NCBI GenBank assembly: GCA_032164245.1
Contig: JAVMKO010000026.1
Coordinates: 196,001 to 260,000, forward strand
Direction: 5' to 3'
Length of the DNA: 64,000 nucleotides
Source of the DNA: Sternotherus odoratus
Taxonomy: Eukaryota; Chordata; Testudines; Kinosternidae
Shown: positions 44,620 to 55,327 of the stretch, one piece after another
Layout: each line of letters starts with the position of its first letter
Numbering within the stretch: the first letter of the stretch is position 1
The notes under the pieces: model-generated
The model's database searches: none
What the model was told of the DNA's origin: nothing
The model's input: only the letters and a program-made list of their open reading frames with translations
Program-made: the position numbers and the translations under genes

Positions 44620-47600
44620 ATGGAACCATCCAGGAAGAAAACTAGCAAAAACAATGTGAGGAAGAAAACCAGGAAAAACAATGTGCAGAAGAAAAAGCTC
44701 GCTGCATTTTTAAAGGACTTTGACCGTGAAGGTAATCATTGGGGAAAACAAGTTTTATGAATGAGTGCAAAGGCTTCAGGGTCCTGAGTTGTTTTCCAGG
44801 TGTGACGGAGTAGGAATACTGTGGGTGTGCCTCAGTTTCCCCAATGCATTTCTTAAGTGTCTATGTGAAGGAATAGGGGCTGATAGTGTAAGCAAGCAGG
44901 CAACACCCTCTCTTCAGGTGTCCATACCTGAAGCTGTAATCTCACTCCAAGTGGGGGAGGGAGGTCACCTGACCTGGCTGAGCCAGAGGGGAGAAGGGGC
45001 TGGAGAGAGTGAGTCTGAACCTGGCTGGAGAGAGGGGTTTGAGTCTGAAGCTGGGTGGGCAGAAGGGAGGCAGGCCCAGGCAGGGTCTGGCCTCCCTGGG
45101 CCTCCAAAATGGATCCAGCTGAGGGGTTCGGGTACCTACAAGCTTGGTGTTAGACCATGTACCTGCCGACAAATAAACCTCTGTTTTACTGCCTGGCTGA
45201 GAGTCCTGTCTGACTGTGGACTGGGGTGCAGAATCCACTGGCTCCCCCAAGACCCCGCCCAGGCTGGCTTGCTGGGGGAAGTGCACAGAGGGGCAGAAGG
45301 TGCTGAATGCTCCGAGGTCAGACCCAGGAAGGTTGAAGTGGGTACCCTTGAAGCTCCTAGCCTTGGAAACAGGCTGTGTATGGAGAGGGGACACTTCCCC
45401 CAGAATCCTATCTGGCTTCATAGGGAGCAAGTTCCCAGCCATCGCCCGGCACTCCGTGACACCAGGTTAATTTAATGCTGGTGAAAGTTATTGTCTTGAC
45501 AACGCTGGAGACTGACACCTAAGGACATTGAAGTCCTGTACAGGCAGGACAGATACAGCATAAAAGCCAGAGCTTTGATCCAAAAGGATGACTTTGAGGG
45601 ATTTGAGAAGGTGGTTTAATTCTTCAGGTTCATGCAATCCTTGTACTTTCCTGAGGATTCTGTCCAGGAGGCTACTTGTGATGAGTATGCTGCAATGTGC
45701 ATGCTGGTCTACTAAGAATTAAACTAAAATAGGAACTCTTTTCAGAGGTCACTGGCAGCTGTCAAATACTAAATCTGGGTGCTCATTAATAGGATATTAG
45801 AGACACAAGGTACGTGAGGTAATATCTCTTATTGAACTAACTTCTGTTGGTGAGAAACAGGCGTGCATGCTTATGTAGAGCTCTTCTCCAGAGCTGGGAA
45901 ATGTACTCTGTGTCCCAGCCAAATACAAGGTAGAACAGATTGTTCAGCATAAGTAGTTAATATATATTTCAAGGACCATTCAGTGTGAAGTGGCCTGTTA
46001 ATACCTTTCCAGTTATTGGTGGGAGGTTTAGTGGGTTATAGATTGTTGTAATTAACCATAAATTCAGTGTGTGTGTCTGAATTCAGGTCATGATTTTTAC
46101 TATCTAGCAAAGTTATGAATTTAAGTTCCCAGGCTCATCTTTTGAAGGTGTTGCACAGGTTTCCTTTGAGGATGTCCGACACAGAGTGATCACTTTGTGA
46201 AAAGTGTGCACCCTAGAGGTGATGGAGTACTTTTGTCTTTTATCATTTTTCTGTGTGAGTTCATTCAAAAGCATAGTGATTGCCTGGTTTTACCCACATG
46301 GTTGTCACTGAGGTACATTTAGTTCCCTGGCTGAAGTACACCACATGTTGTGATAGGCATGTTTAGAAGCCATGGATTTTGAGAGGTGTGTTGTAAGAGG
46401 ATATGGCTAAACCACCCTGAACACACCCAATCCTATCTGATCTCAGAAGCTAAGGAGGGTCCGGCCTGGGTAGTACTTGGATGGGAGACCTCCTGGGATA
46501 CCAGGTGCTGTAGGCTTAACATTGTGTGGGGCTAGCAACTCCACCCCATAAGGAAACCAATTGCTACTGAAACACCAACACCAGTTGGTGGCCCATACCC
46601 CGGCTGGGGGGTGACAGGCAAAGAGAGAGTTGTAAGAGGTGTTCATCATTATAGCAGTGGAGATATGTCTATAGGTTTTGCATCTGTTGTTCTGGCAGTG
46701 CCTGGTGCTGCTTTGAGTTTAATGTGTCCTGGTCTGTGCAGAACTTTTTTCTGGTGGGATTGGGGGGTTGTTTGAAGGCCAGAAGAGGGGGTTCAGGAAA
46801 GATTTCTTTCAGGATGTGGTCCCCATCAAGTATGGGATGTAATTGTTTATGATACCCTGTAGGTGGTAGGTGACATTCTGTTCCACCTTGTGGAATTCTT
46901 CCACTAACTTAGCTACTGCCTCTCAGGGAGCTGGATTGCCTACACCAATGGATGAAACCCTGTGTATACGCAGAAGCACTGCAGACATACCTTTATACGG
47001 TTCAGTTAATTTTCTACCATTGACTCACAGCAAATGAAAATATAAGTGCCCAAAATGGCTCATTTGGGAAGAAATACATTGGATCAGAAAAGTGTGTTCA
47101 CTAGGGAGTAGATTTTTGCTGATATTCAGAGAAATATAAATTCAAGCCCTGATATGTAAATCCCTGAATAACACTTGTGTTCTATGTAGTAATCAATCAC
47201 AATTCTTTTTTTCTTTTAGTCCAAATGAGAATTGATCGGATACAAACAGATGGGCAAAGGCTTATCAATGAATTGGATAAACTTTATGACACAGAAATCC
47301 TCAGACTTCCTGAGGAACTGAGAAACATGAACTGGCTTGACTACTTTGGTATGATTCATCCACTCCAATATATATTGACAAAATAGTTCAAAAATGTACT
47401 ACATTTAGAGCTCTAAGTGAGTTTATAAGTCATTCATCCAGTTAGTGGACTCTGATTAGTGACGTATCCTAGTTGCATGATTTTTCTGAAACGTAATTAC
47501 TATTTACATTATCTATAATTACATAACATTATTTGTTTTGTAACAGATCACATTTAAAGTCAGTATGTTGGATAATTTTATTTGTATGAAAGTGCTCATT

Positions 47601-50600
47601 CAAAATAAGTCTTCCAATGTTTTTCCTTTGCATGTCTTAAACTGACTGGCACAGGAGACATGAAGGGGTGGCACTGAGTTAACTGGTTGCAAAATCATGT
47701 GTTGGGGGAAAAAAAAATCTTTGGGGACAAGAGGCAGCAAATTGAAGATCCTATCCATATGGATTCATAGACAACCACAGTTTTTCTGTTTACAATAAAT
47801 TCTGCTTTTCCACTAGTTACTTTATCTTAAGCTGGTCAGTAACTGTCAAGAAATGTTTATTGTTTGGCTGTTTATTGTTTAATTCTACCCAATTATTAAA
47901 ATTTTAATATTGTATAAATTACTCTGGTTATACATTGATAAAAACATGTTCTATTTCCAGCTAAAGAAGGAAGTAAGAAGGCCTTAGAAGAAGCAGCAAC
48001 GGTAGGTAACATACCTGTAGTATACCTAGTAAGGCAATAGAAACCTTTTTTCTGGTACTACTGTACAATGTTTTTAGGGACCTAATTTTGATTTAAACCA
48101 TTGCATCATTAGACAAATTAGAGGACTTGGCCAAAAGAAATCTGATGAGGTTCAACAAGGACAAGTGCAGAGTCCTTATTTAGGACAAAAGAATCCTCTG
48201 CACTGCCAAGTCTTGGGAACCCCTTCCTAAAAATGAATATTTCTAGGGGTTTTCTCCTTTTACCTGAGTATAAATTATAAAAACAGTGATCTTGGAAATA
48301 TAACGTTTGTTTTATGACATGCTCATTACACACTATTTATTATTATTTATCATTACTGTGCTTTTATTACATTATGAAAATGGCAACACTCTTCCAAGAT
48401 CTCACTTTTGTAGCTTGTATCACTTTGAATAAGCCTCCATGTTCACCCCCCCCCCCCCCATTCAAATGCTAGAAGAATAACCCACCCTCCCTGATCGGAG
48501 AGAACAAGCTGGTTCAGCCTTTTTACCTCCCACCTGGTTCTTGCCTACTTTTCTATACCTGCCTCTGGACACTTCCACTGCTTGCATCCGACGAAGTGGG
48601 TATTAGCCCACGAAAGCTTATGCTTCAAAACTTTATAGTTAGTCTTTAAGATGCCACAGGACGTTGTTACCTCTGCTATTCCAGACTAACATGACTACCT
48701 CTCTGATTCGTTATAAGACAAGGCTCCTATGTTTCATCAAGGAGCATCAGATGTGAAACAGCATGAAGGTATTTAAGAAGCCAACTCAGAGTTCCTCCTA
48801 CACAAGCATTCAGGTCTTGAGCAGTCCAGGCAAACATGCACGTTACAACAAAGCTTAAACTTGTTCTTCATAATAATTTTAAAAACCAATACTTTAATTT
48901 TAAAAACAGCAAAAAAATCCACCTCTCTCTCTCTCCAGTTCTTAAAAGGAGTCTTGAAGTTTAAATCTCAGTGTGATAGAGATGCTTCTTTGATCTTCAT
49001 AGCTCTTGGAAGTCCAGGGGCTCCAGGCTGCTGGACCTGTGCTGCCCGGAGTTCCAAGGGACAGCTCTGTCCGCTATTAGTGACTTTTTTCCAGAGACCC
49101 CTCTAACATTTCACGAATCCCCGGGGGATCATAAATCCCAGTTTGGGAACCACTGGTCTCAACTGAAGCTCTACATGGCTCAGCTGCAGTGTTTCAAGTG
49201 TAGAGAAGCCCCAAGTGAAGCATTTGGTAGCTGGGAGACTTTTCCTGAATTCTGTAACTACCTCTTTGCTTGTTTTACTCAGAGACTTCTCAGGTTTCAG
49301 AAAACTGACCTTGTAATTTAAGCTGAGTCTCAGCAGTTGATGGGGGGTGTCTGCCTTTGATTTTTAAAGAAGTGGAAAATAGCAAGTGCCCTGATATCTT
49401 TTCTCTCATGGCCCAGATAGCCGAAAGTTTTTTGAATTTAAGCAGTCTTTTTATAGGAAGCCATTTTTCTGCAATGAAATCTTGGCTTGCCTACCAGTGA
49501 TACCAGTCGACTAAACAGGTTATCAGTTAAACAATGCTTCCTTACTTTTATCTTGCCTTGTCTCGCTCACTAGAGAATATGCATTTCTTTGTAAACCAGA
49601 AAACTTCTATGTTGGGATTGGACTGAAATGTTTAGGTGTTGGGAATAGCTGTAGCAGCTGAATAAAGCCCGTCGGTACTAAATGACTGTGCAGGTCCTGC
49701 AAACTGTTACCATTTCTAAAATACTGGTGAAGTGTGAACACCGCAAAGTGCAAAGCAGCATAGAAGCATTTTTATTGTAAAATAATTATGGGCTTACACT
49801 GGTGTTTGCAGGCAGTTTGGAATGAGTTAGTTCTTTACTAATAATACACATGGTATTGTGATTGCTTTTGGTTTTAGGCAGATTTGGAACTATCAGAAAT
49901 AAACAAACTTACAGCAGAAGTTATCCAGACGCCTTTCAGAATGGTCAAGAAAGGTCAGTTTACAAGCATTGCTGAATGTTCTGGGTGCAATCAATAGTGG
50001 AATGTTTTTTTGTTCCTTATGGATCTTGTCAACTATCTTCCAACTCTCATTAACTGGCCTAAATAGGTTTCAAATAAACAATCGTTGCTTCAGTCTACGT
50101 GATGTTACATCGGGAGAGTATTAACTTAGATTTTCTAAATCGTATAGAAATGTTATTTACATTTGTTTATGCCTTCCCTATAATCCCTTTCCTTATAAAA
50201 TCTTACTTTATCTTTGTATAAGTATATAATTTCTAGTTCCATAACTTGTTTGCCAAACAAATTTCACGACTGTTTTCTTTTCTCCCTACCTGTACGTGGG
50301 TAATTTAATACGCTTCAAATTTTTAAAATTTGGACACTATTTTCTCCTAGCTGAAAAATCCAAACAGGATATTGATGCCATTGAAGAAGAAACAAAACTT
50401 AGTTTGGTCCCTGTAGCAAAGAAGAGGAAACAGGATAGCAAAGCCCTTGAAGAATCAGAGCTAGGACATGAATCTGTTGCTCCAAAAACAGGGAAGGTAA
50501 ATAACTGATCTTATTGTGGTGGTGATGTCCCAGGCAGGAAATGAGTTGACTGTTGGTCGAGGTGATGCTTATAGGCTTGCTTGCCATAGGCAAGCTGCCT

Positions 50601-53594
50601 GTTTTTAATCAGTATTCTAGGTTTATGTAATCTGTTTTAAATTTATAAACTATAACTCTACAACTAGTTTTATTTTGCAGAAGAATATATATATTTCTCC
50701 TCTGATGCAACTTAAATCACATGACCATCTGAAAATGTTACTTATTCTATTTGTAATAACCAAAATGACTATGATGGGAAGAGAGAGATTTCTCATTTTG
50801 TTTTCTTATACATTTGAAAAATCTCTCTGTAGTCTTTCACTGTTTCCTCTCTATACTATACAGTTAATTTTCCTAGTTTGTTTCTGTGTGAAAGACCACA
50901 CATTGGGGAGAGAATTTCTTTTGAAAGGGGGAAACGTGTAAAACCACAAGCTGTCAGGAGACTTCAGGGTATTTTCATATAGTTTGCCTCTCTCCAACTG
51001 TAGTTTCCCCCTTTGCTTCATAGCCTGAATTCTATTTGTCTTGAGATCAGAGTCCACATGCTGTGTGAGTGCCTTAGATAGATTCTGTTATGAGGTAGAA
51101 CACTACTACTGAAAGTGTAAAGAAACATTTTATATCCCTTTTCGTTCTGGGAGCAGAATTCTATTTAACCAAGACTGCTCCAACTAACTTTGATATCTAT
51201 GGAAAAGAATTCTGCACAAATTCCTGTGTCTTCCCCAGCTTAGCTCTAGGCTATGATATAGCCAAGACTCAAACAGGAAAGGTTTTCCACAGTTTTGATC
51301 ATCTGAGAAGGGGAACAGTGAGTCTTGTTCTTCAGTTCCTGTTACCAGTGTTAGTTCAGTTATGAGACACTTCTTCAGAACTGGAGGTGAGCTGTGGTTT
51401 GATCATTAAACAGTAAATAATTCATGAGTTCTGTGTGTTCCAGGCGAAGATATCAAGCAAACTGCCAGTTCTTAAGAGCAGAAGAGCTCCATCAGCAAGC
51501 GTGAGATACATTAGTAAAAGGTAAGAGTCTGGAGTGGTGTGAATCCCCCTTCTTCAATGTGGGGATGGAAAGGGGAGACCAGAAATGCAAAACTGCAGTC
51601 TTCGCTGCCAGGTCAAGAGGCATCACTTGAAATCAGGAGAAACTTCTAGTTTCCAAATACCCTCACATTGTTCTCAGCTCTTCTAACTAATAAAACAGAT
51701 GCTCAGAACTGAGAAGCATCCGCTAAACTGATCTTTTAAGAGGGCGTCATCTTATCACTACCACTTTCTTTGAGCAGGTCAAACAAAAATAACTTTGTCA
51801 CTCCAGCCCTTGGCCGAGTCGCTGATGCCTGCACGGGGGGAAGCACCTCTACTGCCACCTTTAAGTTTGATTCCAGGTGAGTGTGCATTAAATAGCAAAG
51901 CCACGTAACTATTTATAGTATCCTGCAAAATGTGTCTCTCAAATACCCGCATTTGCCATCAAGGCATCTAGTGTGTCTTGCCGTTAGTCTGCATGAGATA
52001 AGACAGAACAGTTGTGATGTAGATTAGCTTGTTCCCATTCTGCCCCATGGCAGTGGCTGTTCATATCTGATGCATGTTGTAAGACCCATAATATAACACT
52101 TCACATATTCAAAGTGCTGGAGAAATATTGACTAACCTTCACAGCCCTGAAATTTTAAGGATGAGATTACTGAGGAAGAGAAGTGAGATTGTTTGACCAC
52201 TGTTAGTAAAGTGTCACCAGCAGAGCTAGCATTAAAATTTGAGACTTTATGACTCCGTATTCATTTGTGCGTGGCTTATGTGCTCAGCCTTGTACTGTGC
52301 AATCTGCAAAATTGTAGTCTCTTTGTTTGAACTATCTCCACTCTGTTCCTTCTCTGTTCAAACACGTGCATCTGATACGTGCAAAAATACTAACTGTGGT
52401 TTGTAACCTATTTCTTAAAACCGCCTCTGTATCTGATGAGAGGAGGATAGCTAATATAATACTGAGGTTTTTAAAAAGGCCCCGGAGCTGTGCAACTAAA
52501 GCCAGAGACATTTTGAAATATCAGCCTAAATATGTCAAATGTCTTCTCCAAATTGTAAAATATGGAATATTAAGATGACTACAACACATCACTTAATTGC
52601 CTTGTGTTTGGGCTTCAGCATTTCGGTTGACTTAGAGCCAGAAAACCTGTAGGCTCATAGAAGAGGATAGATGGAGGTCAGAACTAGAAAAAAGCAGATA
52701 TGATAAATCATGCCCTAGTGTAATCAGAGTTTTTTTGTCAGTTCAGGTGGTTTCTGACAAGCTCTATTGGTTTCATGCTTCAAGTTACACATTTTTCTCC
52801 AACCTTCTGTTTCCCTTGAAAATGAGATGTTTGAAATCTGTAGTTGGGGAGAATCTCAGGAAATGTGCTTCTGATCATTTTAATTGTCTGGAATAAAATC
52901 ATTCAGCAATAACTTGGGAATGTCTTTCAGGATTTTCAAGACACCAGGTCTACGCACCCCAGCAACACGTGGGCATGTTTAAGTAGTCTCTGCAAACGGC
53001 AGCCCTCTTGCTAACAGCAATGATGTCATTATTACAGTCTCTCTTGGAGGAGGGGAGGTAAAGCAGAAAGTTATTGAAAATGTAGGGAAATATTTCCGTG
53101 GGTTTTGAAGTGCACCAAATGCAATTTAAAGTAATGGCTGATAGCAATATGTGCCATGGTACAATACAGAAAAGGTGTGAGATGAGTCTGTGGTCTGATG
53201 CTGCATCTGGTCCTCTTTGTAACTGTCCTGTTTTATCAGTAACCTTATGCTGTTCCCAGGACAGTGGGTCCATCGCTAGCTATAAAAGCAGAACATGGTT
53301 CCTGCTCTTAAATAGAATGATCTGTCAATCTTTCTAATTTATAATCCACATGCTTCAATCTGTTTTGGCTCTTTCACTGATTTCACATGCAAACTCACAT
53401 GTACCAGTCTGACAGCTGAACGGTAACTGAGATTTATGGTCTTTTCTGTACAGAGCATTCGTTTAGCAGCCAGTGAGCTGACCAAAAGGAATATGAGTTA
53501 TCTCAATCCAGAGACCCTGGGAATTATGAAGAAGTTATCAATAAGTCAATATATACTTGGCTATGAATTGCAACTAGTTTGTGGTGGTGCCTAG
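44620..53594 (+). CDS. CDCA8: Borealin-like gene (chromosomal passenger complex), in-frame stop in exon 8
   Basis: Exons: 44620-44731, 47220-47348, 47961-48001, 49878-49953, 50351-50496, 51444-51520, 51778-51876, 52931-53057 and 53454-about 53540. All are GT-AG and phases join exactly. The start ATG is in context ACACCATGG. KKKLAAFLKDFDRE, EILRLPEELRNMNWLDYF, ALEEAATADLELSEINKLTAE, TATFKFDSRIFKTPGLRTPA, NGSPLANS and VSLGGGE follow borealin closely. The N-terminal part makes the three-helix bundle with survivin and INCENP; the C-terminal part dimerises. A TAA at 52,980-52,982 ends the frame after 243 codons (human borealin is 280 residues), yet coding similarity continues past it in frame to GGGE and into exon 9 (SIRLAASELTKRNMSYLNPE). 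Either the locus is a decaying copy or it makes a protein lacking the dimerisation domain; an assembly error is possible. Borealin-2 (CDCA9) is the main alternative name. Confidence 0.85.
44801..45461 (+). mobile_element. Solo LTR, TGTGACRGAGTAGG family, second copy
   Basis: It starts TGTGACGGAGTAGG and ends GGCACTCCGTGACA, with CCAGG on both sides (44,796-44,800 and 45,462-45,466). AATAAA near 45,171 in plus orientation. It is homologous to 12,702-13,356 throughout. It lies in the borealin intron after the first coding exon. The 236-codon frame over it is spurious. Confidence 0.93.
45800..46915 (-). mobile_element. Penelope-like element, degenerate 3' part with GIY-YIG region
   Basis: On the minus strand, from about 46,350, broken frames read QHVVYFSQGTKC, then NHVGKTRQSL, then MNSHRKMIKD. 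This is the order of a GIY-YIG endonuclease (VVYLI.C..C...YVG.T...L..R...H) of Penelope-like retroelements, with frameshifts and TGA/TAG stops. The tail toward 45,800 (TTCTCACCAACAGAAGTTAGTTC...GATATTACCTC on the minus strand) is the 3' end. The element is interrupted by the 5S-derived insertion at 46,401-46,628 and lies antisense in a borealin intron. The boundaries are approximate. Confidence 0.7.
46401..46628 (+). mobile_element. 5S rRNA-derived retroposon (SINE3-like)
   Basis: The first about 120 bp read as 5S rRNA: GGCTAAACCACCCTGAACAC, TGATCTCAGAAGCTAAGGAGGG, CCTGGGTAGTACTTGGATGGGAGACC and GGTGCTGTAGGCTT, covering the internal promoter (A box, IE, C box). A further about 105 bp of unrelated tail follow. 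The 11-bp duplication GTTGTAAGAGG flanks it (46,390-46,400 and 46,629-46,639). It is therefore a retroposed 5S-headed element rather than a genuine 5S gene; about 10% of positions differ from vertebrate 5S. It is nested inside the Penelope-like element. Confidence 0.85.
48487..48712 (+). mobile_element. Fold-back family retroposon, single-orientation copy
   Basis: CCCTGATCGGAGAGAACAAGC, GCATCCGACGAAGTGGGTATT, GCCCACGAAAGCTTATGC, TTAGTCTTTAAGATGCCACAGG and CAGACTAACATGACTACCTC occur in one orientation. This gives the ordered body of the element that is seen in fold-back form at 29,164, 56,560 and 471. Borealin intron, sense strand. Confidence 0.8.
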
Positions 53595-53898
53595 CATTGC
53601 TATTGTCCCTGTAGTTAAGTTAATGGGCCATCAGTTTCCATTAGACTCTGCCAGTCATCTCTCTTCTTAAATTCTTTTCCTCTCAGGTCTGCCTGGATCT
53701 TGGCACACCCAGAAAATATGGTTTTACACGTTGTGGGTCTGTTCAGCTAGTCGGGAAAATACACAGACTTGGGGCTTAACTCAAGTGGTCTGTATACAAA
53801 CAGTGCTTGCAGTAGTGGGGGAGAGCTATCCGTAGTACTTAGGATTTAATTCAAGGGTGACCATGCCCTCTGTTTTTTCCAGTGTAGTCGGCTTTAGG
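53595..53898. other. Sequence downstream of the last borealin-like exon
   Basis: No further borealin exon (the final about 14 residues of the human protein) was recognised. A CTCTCAG acceptor-like site at about 53,680-53,686 is followed by sequence without similarity. Confidence 0.4.
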
Positions 53899-54071
53899 AC
53901 CGGGTTGGGCAAATGTTTTGGCCAGAGGTCCACATCTGTGTATGGAAATTGTATAGTGGGCCATGAAGGAGTGGCTGAGGGCCCTAGCTGGGGTTGCGGG
54001 CTATGGAGTGGGGCTGGGAATGAGGGGTTGGGGGTGCCTGGAGGGTGTTCTGGGCTGGCACCAAGGGGTTC
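53899..54071. mobile_element. Left part of an old MITE split by the LTR element
   Basis: GGTTGGGCAAATGTTTTGGCCAGAGGTCCACA resembles the left end at 12,393. It is broken at GGTTC (54,067-54,071), where the LTR element inserted, and continues at about 60,084 with TCGTGAGCAGGAGGGG. Confidence 0.6.
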
Positions 54072-55113
54072 TGTGACAGTGCTGTTCCTGGTGAGATCCA
54101 ACTGTGAGTGTCAGATTAGGACAGATTGCTTCCAAAGGGGCAACTACAGCCCAAAGCTGGGGTTTTTCCACACTAAGGCAAACCAAACCAGCTAAACAGA
54201 AAAGACTTTGGTCTCACCCCACTGGCTAACCACAAGTCACACAAGCAATTCCCTTAGACACTCCAGATTCCCAGTATCACCACCACCAGCCACCTGTCCT
54301 GGGGATCAATGGTTATGAAAACCAATCCCCCAAATAAAAAAAACGGTTCTCCCCAATTCCAAAGAATCAGGCCCCAGACCCAGCTCAATATACAAATCAG
54401 ATCTTACCACAAATCACGCTGTTGCCAATCCTTTAGAATCTAAAGGTTTATTATACAAGGAAAAAGGTATAGGTGAGGGTTAAGAATGGTTAAAGAAATC
54501 AATTACATGCAGTAATGGCACATCTCTTGGTTTAGGCTTGCAGCAAAGGTAGAATAAACTGCAGGTTCAAATCAAAGTCTTTGGAGAGCATCTCCTGCAG
54601 AGATGGGGCAGTACCTTTGTCCAGAGATCCCTGAGTAGCAAAGTTCCATCCAAAGCTGGAAACAAGGCAGGCTGAAGACTGGAGGTAAAAGACAAAATGG
54701 AGACTGCTTCTTCCAGCTTTTATAGACTCTCTCTTCTGGGCCAAGACACTCCTCCTTCTTTTGCAGAGTCTGGTTGCAAAATGGAGGTTTATAGTCACAA
54801 GGTCCAATCACCAGACTCTCCAGGATTCAGTTTCTGACCAGGCAGTTGACATTCTTAGAGCAGCTCGGGTGTGGGCAGGCATATACAAAGTCCATTGTGT
54901 GGTTGATGTCCCTTAATGGGCCATCAGGCAGCCCCAGCGTGTCTGAGCCTTCACAGGAGCCAAGCCAAGTACAGGTACCTTTAACTTTAGTTACAAAATA
55001 GATACACACTTATGGAATAGATACACACATAAGACACCTGTTATGACCCCCTTCACATAATATTTCGTACCCCAGTGATCTATACGGTACCAAATTATTT
55101 CAGTACCGTGACA
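54072..55113 (-). repeat. 3' LTR of the Gmr1-like element
   Basis: Reverse complement TGTCACGGTACTGAAATAATT ... CAGCACTGTCACA. AATAAA on the minus strand at about 54,450. It lacks one AAATCT repeat copy present in the other LTR near 54,437. Confidence 0.93.
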
Positions 55114-55327
55114 CCCCCAACGCAAAATTGATGCAGGAAGGGATGATAAAACAGCGCTGACTGCATCCCAAAAGCTCCCCCGTCCGTGGGTTTGTGTTAT
55201 GTAACCTTGCCAAGAGCTAAAGAAAACAGCTACTTTATACATACAAGCTCTGGCAAATGTTTGGAACCCAAGTACCATCAAATTAATATAGATATCAATG
55301 TTGTCCATAGCACAGCAATCTTGGCAT

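Noticed and set aside
44765..45475. 236-codon plus-strand frame
   Set aside because: It is almost entirely within the solo LTR 44,801-45,461; the homologous LTR at 12,702 does not preserve the frame.
46401..46520. Functional 5S rRNA gene
   Set aside because: Flanked by retroposition duplications, carries substitutions, and is fused to a non-5S tail; therefore a retroposon.
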